This document shows positions 1 through 8,208 of a stretch of 36,706 nucleotides of DNA, in pieces. A program made the position numbers and the translations under genes. This DNA comes from CAZAAW01 sp964483325 (lineage in GTDB: Bacteria > Pseudomonadota > Alphaproteobacteria > Rhizobiales > Kaistiaceae). How positions within the stretch are numbered: position 1 is the first letter of the stretch; the number at the start of each line of letters is the position of its first letter. The DNA lies in assembly GCA_964483325.1 (NCBI GenBank), contig CAZAAW010000024.1:1-36706 (forward strand), read 5' to 3'. Below the pieces are notes generated by a model that saw nothing but the letters and a program-made list of their open reading frames with translations, was not told the origin of the DNA and did not search any database.

Positions 1-1103
1 TCGCGCGTCTCGTTCTTGTCGACCGCCAGCGTGTTGCGGATGTAGCCGCCGGTATTGACGTGGTCGATGTCGAGAATCTGGATCTCGTCGTAGCCGGCGT
101 CGGTCAGCGTCGCCAGCAGCTTGGCGGTAACCTCGTCGCCCGCCTCGGCATAGATCTCGCCCGTCTCGGGGTTGACCATCTCCTCGGCGAGGTAGTTGCC
201 GTAGAGATCGTCATCGACGACCTTGAGCGCCTTCAGGCCCTTCTCGGCGAGCTGGCGGGCGGTACGCGCCGTCAGCTTGCGGCCGGCCTCGATGACGACC
301 TCGCCGGTATCGGCGTCGTACATGTCGGTCGTCGCCTTGAGGCCGCGCATGCGGGTGGCGTCGAACGGCAGGCGCCAGCCGTCCTTCATGCGGGCATAGG
401 TGATCTTGTTGTAGAAGGTGTCGAGGATCTCCTCGCCATCCATGCCGAGCGCGAACATCAGCGACGACACCGGAATCTTCCGGCGCCGGTCGATGCGGGC
501 ATAGATGATGTCCTTGGCGTCGAACTCGATGTCGAGCCAGGAGCCGCGATACGGGATGATACGCGCCGCGAACAGGAGCTTGCCCGAGGAATGGGTCTTG
601 CCCTTGTCGTGGTCGAAGAAGACGCCCGGCGACCGGTGCATCTGCGAGACGATGACGCGCTCGGTGCCGTTGACGATGAAGGTGCCGTTCATCGTCATGA
701 GCGGCATCTCGCCCATGTAGACTTCCTGCTCCTTGATGTCCTTGACGGACTTGGCGCCGGTGTCCTCATCGACATCGAACACGATGAGGCGCAGCGTCAC
801 CTTGAGCGGCGCCGAGAAGGTCATGCCGCGCTGGCGGCACTCGTCGACGTCGTATTTCGGCGGATCGAAATCGTAGCGGACGAACTCCAGGAGCGCGGTA
901 TTGGAGAAGTCGGAAATCGGGAAGACCGACTTGAAGACCGCCTGCAGGCCCTCGTCGGGACGGCCGCCCTCGGGCTCGTCGACCAGCAGGAACTGGTCAT
1001 ACGAAGCCTTCTGGACCTCGATCAGATTCGGCATCTCCGCGACTTCGCGGATCGATCCGAAAAACTTGCGGACACGCTTGCGACCAGTGAATGCCTGGGC
1101 CAT
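1..1103 (-). CDS. rpoB: DNA-directed RNA polymerase subunit beta, N-terminal part (runs off the left edge)
   Basis: This is the N-terminal 367 codons of the RNA polymerase beta subunit, the catalytic-core subunit that carries the rifampicin-binding region (not reached here). Translation opens with MAQAFTGRKRVRKFFGS and continues through the lobe and protrusion regions, with blocks such as VYMGEMPLMTMNGTFIVNG and GTERVIVSQMHRSPGVFF that are diagnostic of bacterial beta. The ATG lies at 1101-1103 with an AAGGAG ribosome-binding site at 1109-1114, five to six bases upstream. It follows rplL in the conserved rplJL-rpoBC arrangement, with a 356-bp spacer. The 3' end is cut by the window edge, not by a mutation: the frame is open to base 1. 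Confidence 0.98.
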   Translation of the reverse strand, partial: MAQAFTGRKRVRKFFGSIREVAEMPNLIEVQKASYDQFLLVDEPEGGRPDEGLQAVFKSVFPISDFSNTALLEFVRYDFDPPKYDVDECRQRGMTFSAPLKVTLRLIVFDVDEDTGAKSVKDIKEQEVYMGEMPLMTMNGTFIVNGTERVIVSQMHRSPGVFFDHDKGKTHSSGKLLFAARIIPYRGSWLDIEFDAKDIIYARIDRRRKIPVSSLMFALGMDGEEILDTFYNKITYARMKDGWRLPFDATRMRGLKATTDMYDADTGEVVIEAGRKLTARTARQLAEKGLKALKVVDDDLYGNYLAEEMVNPETGEIYAEAGDEVTAKLLATLTDAGYDEIQILDIDHVNTGGYIRNTLAVDKNETR

Positions 1104-1430
1104 GTTCGCTCCTTGCTAGCTTATGAACGGCTGTCCGGAAGGCCACGGCAGAGCCTGCCCTCGGGACAACGGTCCGGTTACAATCTGGACTTCACCACCG
1201 GCGCCGGCGCGCCATGCGCCCGCACCACGCCAACCTTGGCGCCGGATGCCATCCCCCTCGTGTCCTGCCGGGCCCTGCCACCTGTCGGGGATGACGATCG
1301 ATCGATTCACGCCGCCGCCTTCTGTGGACGCCCGGGCTTCTGCGTCCGGATGTCCTTGCCTGTTGCAACAGCCTCCGGCATACGCCCGGAGGGCCGCTCC
1401 GCGCCGGCCGATGCCGGCAGGGGCGAAAGG
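1104..1430. other. rplL-rpoB intergenic spacer with no supported gene
   Basis: Between the post-rplL hairpin and the rpoB ribosome-binding site I see no credible coding sequence or RNA gene. The open frames here are GC-rich shadow frames with low-complexity Arg/Pro/Gly products. The spacer may hold an internal rpoB promoter or an RNA-processing site, but I could not pick out a convincing one. Confidence 0.6.
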
Positions 1431-1454
1431 CGGGGCGGGCCGAAACCCGCCCCG
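1431..1454 (-). terminator. Hairpin just after rplL, possible partial terminator/attenuator before rpoB
   Basis: Six bases past the rplL stop, the minus-strand transcript can form a perfect 9-bp GC stem (1431-1439 with 1446-1454) with a 6-nt loop. It is followed by only a short U run (CCUUU), so it is a weak intrinsic terminator by sequence. In E. coli a partial terminator between rplL and rpoB lowers polymerase-subunit expression relative to L7/L12; this hairpin sits in the same place. The attenuator role is inferred. Confidence 0.5.
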
Positions 1455-1459
1455 GCCGA

Positions 1460-1837
1460 TTACTTCAGGTCGACCTTGGCGCCGGCGCCTTCCAGCTGAG
1501 CCTTCAGCTTGGCTGCCTCGTCCTTGGACACCTGCTCCTTCACCGTCTTCGGCGCGCCCTCGACCAGGTCCTTGGCTTCCTTGAGGCCAAGGCCGGTGAT
1601 GGCGCGGACTTCCTTGATGACGTTGATCTTGTTCGCGCCGGCGTCCGTCAGGACGACGTCGAACTCGGTCTTCTCCTCGGCCGGGGCGGCCGCAGCGGCA
1701 CCGCCGCCGGCAGCCATCATGGCGACCGGAGCCGCGGCCGAGACGCCCCATTTCTCCTCGAGCAGCTTGGAGAGCTCGGCGGCCTCCAGCAGCGTCAGGC
1801 CGGAGAGTTCATCAACGATCTTCGAAAGATCAGCCAT
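1460..1837 (-). CDS. rplL: Large ribosomal subunit protein bL12 (L7/L12)
   Basis: This 125-residue protein is the stalk component that recruits translation GTPases to the ribosome. It has the typical three parts: an N-terminal dimerisation helix region (MADLSKIVDELSGLTLLEA), an Ala/Gly-rich flexible hinge near residues 38-55, and the C-terminal domain with TGLGLKEAKDLVEG, which contacts elongation factors. Length is normal for the family. The ATG at 1835-1837 is preceded by AAGGA about nine bases upstream. It lies 47 bp downstream of rplJ and is surely co-transcribed with it, because L10 and L12 assemble as a pentameric or heptameric stalk. Confidence 0.98.
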   Translation of the reverse strand: MADLSKIVDELSGLTLLEAAELSKLLEEKWGVSAAAPVAMMAAGGGAAAAAPAEEKTEFDVVLTDAGANKINVIKEVRAITGLGLKEAKDLVEGAPKTVKEQVSKDEAAKLKAQLEGAGAKVDLK

Positions 1838-1884
1838 CTTATTGATTCCTTTGTCGATTCGAACCTAGTTGAAAGCCAATGGCG

Positions 1885-2403
1885 TCAGGCCGCCTGCTCC
1901 TTGTTGGCGTAAGCCCCAACAACGCGCGCGACCTTCCCGGCCGGGGCGTTGACGATCTGCGCGATGCGCGATGCCGGCGTTGAAAGCATGCCGAGCAGCT
2001 TGGCGCGCAGTTCGTCGAGGGACGGCAGTTCGGCAAGCGCCTTGATGCCGTTCACGTCGAGGTTGGATGCCCCCATCACACCGCCGAGAATGACGAGCTT
2101 GTCGTTCGTCTTGGCGAAGTCGACGGCGACCTTGGCCGCAGCTACCGGGTCGTCCGAATAGGCGACCACGGTCTGACCCCGGAAGAGGTCGGAAATGCCG
2201 GCGGCATCCGTGCCTTGCAGAGCAAGCTTGGCGAGACGGTTCTTGGCGACCTTTACACTGGCTCCGGCGTCACGCATGCGCGCCCGAAGGGCGGTCATGT
2301 CCTTGACGGTGAGGCCCGTGTAGTGGGCCACGACCACAGTGCCGCCCTGCTTGAAGACGGCATTGAGGGTCGTGACGAGCTCGCTTTTTTCCGCTCTATC
2401 CAC
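1885..2403 (-). CDS. rplJ: Large ribosomal subunit protein uL10
   Basis: L10 anchors the L12 dimers at the base of the ribosomal stalk and, in many bacteria, represses its own mRNA. The product starts VDRAEKSELVTTLNAVF and contains the KVAKNRLAKLAL block of the rRNA-binding domain, ending in the helix that binds L12. I choose the GTG at 2401-2403 because it gives 172 residues, the usual alphaproteobacterial length, and has GGAG seven bases upstream. A GTG two codons earlier would overlap that site, and longer in-frame extensions lack family similarity. Confidence 0.96.
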   Translation of the reverse strand: MDRAEKSELVTTLNAVFKQGGTVVVAHYTGLTVKDMTALRARMRDAGASVKVAKNRLAKLALQGTDAAGISDLFRGQTVVAYSDDPVAAAKVAVDFAKTNDKLVILGGVMGASNLDVNGIKALAELPSLDELRAKLLGMLSTPASRIAQIVNAPAGKVARVVGAYANKEQAA

Positions 2404-2719
2404 TGCCACACTCCAATTGGCGGCCGCTCCATGGGAGGGACCGCCGGTTGCATCAGCCCCGCCCGGCATGACGCCGTGCGGAACCGCTCCGATGCCTGTC
2501 CCCCCGCAACGCACGCGGCGCCGCAAGGCCGTTAGGTTCGAACCGATCAGCAGGCACAGGCCTGCGGCGACCGGGTCTTACCCGTCTCATGCAGGTCCCT
2601 TCCGGGCTTAAGCCGGCCTGAGCCGACGCCTGCAATCTCGGACAGGTTGCGGCCGAAAGCGGATTGCTCCGCCGCCGGCCGCCAGCCGCCCGGCCGAAAC
2701 CGGGCGGAAGCTCGAATAA
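2404..2719 (-). promoter_or_regulatory. rplJ leader region (possible L10 autoregulatory leader)
   Basis: This 316-bp spacer between rplA and rplJ has no credible gene. It opens, on the transcribed strand, with a perfect 8-bp hairpin (2686-2693 with 2700-2707) directly after the rplA stop and contains further GC-rich dyads. Long structured leaders before rplJ are known binding sites for the L10-L12 complex in E. coli and other bacteria, so a feedback leader is likely by position. I could not identify the conserved kink-turn by eye. Confidence 0.4.
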
Positions 2720-3436
<717 letters not shown>

Positions 3437-3437
3437 C

Positions 3438-3866
3438 TCAGTCCACCACCGTCAGGCCCATGGACCGGGCCGAGCCTTCGATCATCGCCGCCGCCGCCTC
3501 GATGGACTGGGCATTGAGATCCTTCATCTTCTTCGAGGCGATGTCGCGCACCTGCTCGCGCGTCACCGAGCCGGCGCTGCCGCGCCCGGGCGTCTTGCCG
3601 CCCTTCGATACGCCCGCCGCCTTCTTGAGGAAGAAGCTCACCGGCGGCGTCTTCATCTCGAAGGTGAACGACTTGTCCTGGTAGTAGGTGATGACCACCG
3701 GGACGGGCGAGCCCTTCTCCATTTCCTGCGTGCGGGCGTTGAACGCCTTGCAGAATTCCATGATGTTGATGCCGCGCTGACCCAGCGCCGGGCCGATCGG
3801 CGGCGATGGGGTGGCGGCTCCGGCGGCGACCTGAAGCTTCAGGTAGCCCATGACTTTCTTTGCCAT
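3438..3866 (-). CDS. rplK: Large ribosomal subunit protein uL11
   Basis: L11 binds 23S rRNA at the GTPase-associated centre and is needed for stringent-response signalling. The 142-residue product starts MAKKVMGYLKLQVAAG, has the proline-rich PSPPIGPALGQRGINIMEF block of the N-terminal domain, and the C-terminal rRNA-binding domain with a normal end (SMGLTVVD). A purine-rich ribosome-binding site (GAGAGGAACGAGG) precedes the ATG. It is followed after one base by rplA, and a 193-bp spacer separates it from nusG. Confidence 0.98.
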   Translation of the reverse strand: MAKKVMGYLKLQVAAGAATPSPPIGPALGQRGINIMEFCKAFNARTQEMEKGSPVPVVITYYQDKSFTFEMKTPPVSFFLKKAAGVSKGGKTPGRGSAGSVTREQVRDIASKKMKDLNAQSIEAAAAMIEGSARSMGLTVVD

Positions 3867-4009
3867 TTACCTCGTTCCTCTCTCGGCCCGGCGAGCGAGA
3901 CCGGGCTAGGGGAATGGCGTGGTCCGGGCCGGCGTTGGCAGCGCCGGGAACCTCCCACACCGCTCGCGGGTCCGGCGACCGGCCGGCACCGCCTCTGCGA
4001 ACCGCCGCG

Positions 4010-4036
4010 CGGCTTTCGCCGCGGCGGCGAAAGCCG
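4010..4036 (-). other. Strong hairpin in the nusG-rplK spacer
   Basis: A perfect 11-bp dyad (4010-4020 with 4026-4036, 5-nt loop) sits about 24 bases after the nusG stop. There is no U run after it on the minus strand, so it is not a classical intrinsic terminator. It could stabilise the upstream mRNA 3' end or be part of a leader controlling rplKA, which is often repressed by L1. The role is inferred from position only. Confidence 0.45.
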
Positions 4037-4059
4037 GCGGTCTCCCGCCGGCCGCACCG

Positions 4060-4590
4060 TCAGATCTTCTCGACCTGCCCGTATTCGAGCTCGACCGGGG
4101 TCGCCCGGCCGAAAATGGAAACCGCAACCTTGAGCCGGGCGCGGACTTCGTCCACTTCCTCGACATGGCCGTTGAACGACGCGAACGGCCCGTCGGCGAC
4201 CCGCACCTGCTCGCCGATCTCGAAGCTGACCGACGGCTTCGGGCGCTCCACGCCTTCCTGCACCTGCTGCAGGATGTGCATCGCCTCGCGCTCGGAAATC
4301 GGCATCGGCTTGTTGTCGGCGCCGAGGAAGCCGGTCACCTTCGGCGTATTCTTGATGAGGTGATAGGCCTCATCCGTCATGTGCATCTTCACCAGGACGT
4401 AGCCCGGGAAAAACTTGCGCTCGGCATCGACCTTGCGGCCGCGGCGCACCTCCACGACCTTCTCGGTCGGGACGAGAATCTCGTCGAACAGATCGCTCAG
4501 GCCGGACTGCTGCGCCTTCTCGCGAATCGACTCGGCGACCTTCTTCTCAAAATTCGAGTAGGCGTGGACGATGTACCACCGCTTTTCCAT
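4060..4590 (-). CDS. nusG: Transcription termination/antitermination factor NusG
   Basis: NusG binds RNA polymerase and links it to Rho or the ribosome. The 176-residue product starts MEKRWYIVHAYSNFEKKVAE, contains the NGN domain ending in FFPGYVLVKMHM, and has a C-terminal KOW domain (GEQVRVADGPFASFNG). I choose the ATG at 4588-4590 because GGAGG lies five bases upstream and the length fits the family. An in-frame ATG eleven codons earlier lacks both. It follows secE by 13 bp. Confidence 0.97.
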   Translation of the reverse strand: MEKRWYIVHAYSNFEKKVAESIREKAQQSGLSDLFDEILVPTEKVVEVRRGRKVDAERKFFPGYVLVKMHMTDEAYHLIKNTPKVTGFLGADNKPMPISEREAMHILQQVQEGVERPKPSVSFEIGEQVRVADGPFASFNGHVEEVDEVRARLKVAVSIFGRATPVELEYGQVEKI

Positions 4591-4603
4591 TGATGCCTCC
4601 GAC

Positions 4604-4807
4604 TTAACGTCCGCCGAGGCCAAGGAGCAGGCTCACACCCCAACCAAGCACCTGATCGACAACCAGGAAGAAGATACTGGCCAGAATCGCAAAGACGGTC
4701 ACCATCAGGGTCGTAATGGCGGTCTCGCGCCGCGAGGGCCAAACGACCTTCGCGACCTCCGCACGGACCTGCTGGAGGAAGGTAAATGGATTGGTTCTCT
4801 CGGCCAT
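4604..4807 (-). CDS. secE: Preprotein translocase subunit SecE
   Basis: SecE is the small essential clamp of the SecYEG inner-membrane channel. The 66-residue product begins MAERTNPFTFLQQVRAEVAK, then has the conserved amphipathic segment VVWPSRRET and one transmembrane helix (about residues 34-56). This is the short single-helix form usual outside the gammaproteobacteria. A start ten codons further upstream is possible but would add an unconserved extension. It is the first protein gene of the block and precedes nusG, the near-universal bacterial order. Confidence 0.95.
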   Translation of the reverse strand: MAERTNPFTFLQQVRAEVAKVVWPSRRETAITTLMVTVFAILASIFFLVVDQVLGWGVSLLLGLGGR

Positions 4808-4868
4808 TAAGTCGCTCAAGCCATGCGGGGCGCGCAAACACCAGGTCCACGCGCCTCGCCACCGGGCC

Positions 4869-4897
4869 TACATAAGGCCACCGTCATGATTGCACAA
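4869..4897 (-). promoter_or_regulatory. Candidate sigma-70 promoter for secE-nusG
   Basis: On the minus strand, TTGTGC (4892-4897) and TATGTA (4869-4874) are separated by 17 bp. Transcription would begin about 55 bases before the secE ATG. Both boxes are moderate matches to the housekeeping consensus and the spacing is ideal. The transcript could also read through from tRNA-Trp. Confidence 0.45.
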
Positions 4898-4948
4898 GGC
4901 CCGTTTGCCCTGTTCGGCAAAAAAACGGGGACAACTAGCTGAAAAGAA

Positions 4949-5024
4949 TGGCAGGAGTGGAGGGACTCGAACCCCCGGCCCTCGGTTTTGGAGACCGATG
5001 CTCTACCAACTGAGCTACACTCCT
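4949..5024 (-). tRNA. tRNA-Trp (anticodon CCA)
   Basis: The 76-nt minus-strand sequence folds as a complete cloverleaf. The acceptor stem is AGGAGTG/CACTCCT, the D arm contains AGCTCAGTTGGTAGAGC, the anticodon loop is CTCCAAA with anticodon CCA, the T arm contains GGTTCGAGTCC, and the 3' CCA is encoded. tRNA-Trp directly upstream of secE is a common proteobacterial arrangement, usually with tuf on the other side. Here a two-component system occupies that side instead. Confidence 0.98.
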
Positions 5025-5171
5025 AGAGCCTGGCGGCCCGCGGTGCAGGGCATATAGCAGGCGGCGCGAGGCGGGTTCAACTGCCGGCGCGCCGCAGCCG
5101 AAAAAACGCTCCGTCCGTGGCGGCGCAGATATGGGGGACGTGCCGCAGGCACGCGGACCGGGGGACTGGGT

Positions 5172-7448
5172 TTGGAACCGGAAAGGACGGCTGGGGCTCC
5201 CGGGGCGGGCCGGCTGGCAGTTCTGGCAGGGCGGATCGCCCCCAATGCCGTGATGCTGTGGGCGCTGGTGCTGTGTCTCGGCATCGCCGTCGCGACGATT
5301 GCCGTCGCCATCTCCCAGCCCTGGCTCGGCCTGCGCCTCGCCGGCGAGCCGGGCGAGATTCCGGCGGTCCGCCGTGTCATAGCCGCGGGGCCCGCAGCCA
5401 CGATCGAGGTCGCGGCCGGACAGACCGTCGTGGCGATCGGTACCGAGACGGCACCGCCGCTGCGCCTCGACGGCGGCGATCTCCTCGAGGAGCCGGACGG
5501 CCTTGAATCCTATGCGGCGCTCCGAGCATTTTTCGACCGCCAGACGGCGCTGGCGGCCATGCTGCGCTCCGGCCCGCTCCAGCTCACCCTCGCCGATGCC
5601 GCCAGCGGCGCCCAATCGCAGGCGGTGATCGCGCCGGCGCAGCGCCGCCCCGTCTCCGACCTGCCGTCCGCCTTCTGGATCCAGCTCTTCTCCGGCCTCG
5701 CCGGGTTCGCCATCGGCGCCTGGGTCTGGGCGATGCGCCGCGCCGATCTCGGATCGACGATGTTCGCCCTGTCCGGCCTCGGGCTCCTCGTCTCGGCCCT
5801 GCCGGCAGCGATCTACAGCACCCGTGAACTGGCCATCGACGGCACGCTGTTTTCGTGGCTGTCCGTCCTCAACCATCTCGGCGTGCATCTCTTCGGCGGC
5901 GCGATGATCGCCCTCTTCCTGCTCTATCCGCGGCGGCTGGTGCCGCCCGGCTGGCTGGCCGCCCTGCCCGTCATCCTTGCCGCCTGCCTCGGCGCCGACC
6001 TAGCGGGCCTCGCCGGCGCGCCGGTGATCGGCACCTACGTGCCGATGGTCGCGGAAATGGCGGCGATCGTCGTCCTGGTGCTGGTGCAGTGGCGCCTGGC
6101 GCGCCGGGACCCGGCGACGCGCGCCGCCCTGCGCTGGCTCGGCCTTTCGGTCATCGTCGGCGCCGGCGCCTTCGTCCTCGGCATCGGCGTGCCGCTGCTC
6201 CTCGACGCGCGGCCGGCGATCAGCCAGGGCCACGCCTTCGCGTTCTTCCTGCTGGTCTATGGCGGCATCGCCCTCGGCATTCGCCGCTACCGCCTGTTCG
6301 ATCTCGGCGACTGGGCCTTCCGCATCCTCTTCTATGCCGGCGGCGCCCTGCTCCTGCTCCTCCTCGACGCGGCGCTGGTCTGGGCGCTGCAGATCGACAG
6401 GGGCCCGGCCCTCGGCATCTCGCTGCTGCTCATCGGCTTCGGCTACCTGCCGCTGCGCGACATGCTGCGCCGGCGCCTGTTCACCCAGCGCCGCCTGTCG
6501 GAGCACGAGCTCTTCGCCCTTGCCATGGACATCGCCTTCGGCATCACCCGGTCGGAGCGCGCCGAACGCTGGCAGGGGCTCCTGCGGCGCCTTTACGACC
6601 CGCTGGAGATCACCACTGCCGCCGCCTCGCCCGCCCATGTCGTGGCCGACAGCGACGGGCTCGGCATGACGCTGCCGGCCGTCGCCGACGCGCCGGCGCT
6701 GCGCCTGCGCTATCCGCAGGCCGGCCAGGCCCTTTTCGCGCCGCGCGACCGGCAGCTCGCCGACCAGCTGGTGGCGCTGGTGCGCCAGGCTGAGGCAAGC
6801 CGCAGCGCCTATGACCGCGGTGTCGCCGAGGAACGGCAGCGCATCGCCCGCGATCTCCATGACGATGTCGGCGCCCGCCTCCTCACCGGCCTGCACCATG
6901 CCGACGAGCAGACGCGGCCGCTGCTGCAGGCCGCCCTTGCCGACATCCGCGCCATCGTCAGCGGCCTTGCCGGCGACCGCATGCCGCTCGACCGCGTGCT
7001 GGCCGATGCCCGCCACGAGACGGCGCGGCGGCTCGAATCGGCCGGCATCGCCCTCGACTGGCGCCTCAGCGAGGACGGCGCCGACCGCCATATCCTCGAC
7101 TACCGGCAGAGCAAGGCGCTGCTGTCGTCGATCCGCGAGATCGTCAGCAATGTCATCCGCCATTCCGGCGCGACGGCGCTGCGGGTCGAGGTCGGGCTGG
7201 ACGAAAACGCACTGCGGCTGACCCTTGCCGATAACGGCCGCGGCATGGCCGCTGCCGCGACGGAGGACGGCGGCTACGGGCTGGTCAATATCCGGCGGCG
7301 CATCGCCGCCATCGGCGGGACCTTCGGCCTCTCCTCGTCGGGCGCCGGCACCACCGCCGACATCGCCATGCCGCTCGCCCGGACGCCGGCAGGTCCCCCC
7401 GAATCGGGGCTGGCGGGCCATTCCGTTGGCGTAGGGTTGGAGACATGA
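5172..7448 (+). CDS. Membrane sensor histidine kinase, NarL/DesK class, with about ten membrane helices
   Basis: This 758-residue protein is a sensor kinase. After a first helix (about residues 25-47) comes a roughly 115-residue extracytoplasmic segment whose Gly-rich GQTVVAIG stretch and spacing look PDZ-like (inference). About nine more helices follow (residues 170-430), then a linker and a HisKA_3 dimerisation domain with RIARDLHDDVGARLL, giving His563 as phospho-acceptor. The HATPase domain has N-box EIVSNVIRHSG and ADNGRGM/GGYGLVNI. The start is a TTG at 5172 with a G-rich site upstream; no better start is seen. Its stop overlaps the next gene's ATG by four bases. The stimulus is unknown. 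Confidence 0.88.
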   Translation: MEPERTAGAPGAGRLAVLAGRIAPNAVMLWALVLCLGIAVATIAVAISQPWLGLRLAGEPGEIPAVRRVIAAGPAATIEVAAGQTVVAIGTETAPPLRLDGGDLLEEPDGLESYAALRAFFDRQTALAAMLRSGPLQLTLADAASGAQSQAVIAPAQRRPVSDLPSAFWIQLFSGLAGFAIGAWVWAMRRADLGSTMFALSGLGLLVSALPAAIYSTRELAIDGTLFSWLSVLNHLGVHLFGGAMIALFLLYPRRLVPPGWLAALPVILAACLGADLAGLAGAPVIGTYVPMVAEMAAIVVLVLVQWRLARRDPATRAALRWLGLSVIVGAGAFVLGIGVPLLLDARPAISQGHAFAFFLLVYGGIALGIRRYRLFDLGDWAFRILFYAGGALLLLLLDAALVWALQIDRGPALGISLLLIGFGYLPLRDMLRRRLFTQRRLSEHELFALAMDIAFGITRSERAERWQGLLRRLYDPLEITTAAASPAHVVADSDGLGMTLPAVADAPALRLRYPQAGQALFAPRDRQLADQLVALVRQAEASRSAYDRGVAEERQRIARDLHDDVGARLLTGLHHADEQTRPLLQAALADIRAIVSGLAGDRMPLDRVLADARHETARRLESAGIALDWRLSEDGADRHILDYRQSKALLSSIREIVSNVIRHSGATALRVEVGLDENALRLTLADNGRGMAAAATEDGGYGLVNIRRRIAAIGGTFGLSSSGAGTTADIAMPLARTPAGPPESGLAGHSVGVGLET

Positions 7449-8110
7449 CCGACGCCCTCTCCCCGTCTGCCGTGCCGCGGCGCTGCCTTCTGGTGGAGGA
7501 TCTTCCCGAAACGCGCAGCTGGATGATGAAGGCCCTGTCGAGCGCCTTCACCGGCATCGATACGGTGACGGCCGGCTCGCTGCGCGACGCCCATGCCCGC
7601 CTCGACCGGGGGCAGTTCGACCTGGCGGTGATCGACCTCGGCCTGCCGGACGGATCGGGCATCGATCTCGTCCGCCGCATCGCCGACGAGCACCGCCGCA
7701 CGCTGCCGATCGTCGCCTCGATCTATGACGACGACGCCCACCTTTTCGACGCCATCGCCGCCGGCGCCCGCGGCTATCTCCTCAAGGGCGAGGACCCGGA
7801 CCTGCTGGTCGGCTATCTCCGGCGCATCGAGCGCGGCGAGCCGCCGCTGTCGCCCGCCATCGCGCACCGGATGCTGGCCCATTTCCGCGCTCCCGGCGTC
7901 ACCGGCGGGGACGACGATGCCGGCCTGACGGCGCGCGAGGTGGAGACGCTCCGCCTGCTGTCACGCGGCCTGACCGTCGCTGAGGTGGCGGCAGAGCTCG
8001 GCCTCAAGCCGCAGACCGTCGCCAGCTACGTCAAGGTCATCTACCAGAAGCTCAACATCAGCTCGCGCGCCGAAGCGACCCGCGAGGCGATCCGGCGCGG
8101 AATCAGCTGA
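7445..8110 (+). CDS. LuxR/NarL-family response regulator
   Basis: This 221-residue protein is the partner of the upstream kinase: it begins with the ATG of an ATGA overlap, so the two are translationally coupled. The receiver domain (residues about 14-130) has acidic residues E18/D19, phospho-acceptor Asp64 in VIDLGLPDGSG, and the lysine in GYLLKGED. A GerE-type helix-turn-helix (residues about 158-215) has LTAREVETLRLLSRGLTVAE and typical VASYVKVIYQKLNI recognition residues. Regulators of this class bind DNA as phosphorylated dimers. Targets are not apparent; the ROK gene 98 bp downstream is one candidate by position only. Confidence 0.93.
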   Translation: MTDALSPSAVPRRCLLVEDLPETRSWMMKALSSAFTGIDTVTAGSLRDAHARLDRGQFDLAVIDLGLPDGSGIDLVRRIADEHRRTLPIVASIYDDDAHLFDAIAAGARGYLLKGEDPDLLVGYLRRIERGEPPLSPAIAHRMLAHFRAPGVTGGDDDAGLTAREVETLRLLSRGLTVAEVAAELGLKPQTVASYVKVIYQKLNISSRAEATREAIRRGIS

Positions 8111-8208
8111 CGCAGCGGAGCTTTGCCTTCGCTGGCGCGTTTATGCCGGTGCCCTGCCCGGCAGCCACGCTGTGTGACCAGGGGTCCGGGCCCCCTGGAG
8201 ACTCGCGC

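Noticed and set aside
60..1499. A 479-codon plus-strand open frame over the rpoB and rplL region
   Set aside because: It is antisense to rpoB, which is certain, and its product is Arg/Gly/Ala/Leu-rich low complexity without a recognisable domain. Such long antisense frames are expected in GC-rich DNA.
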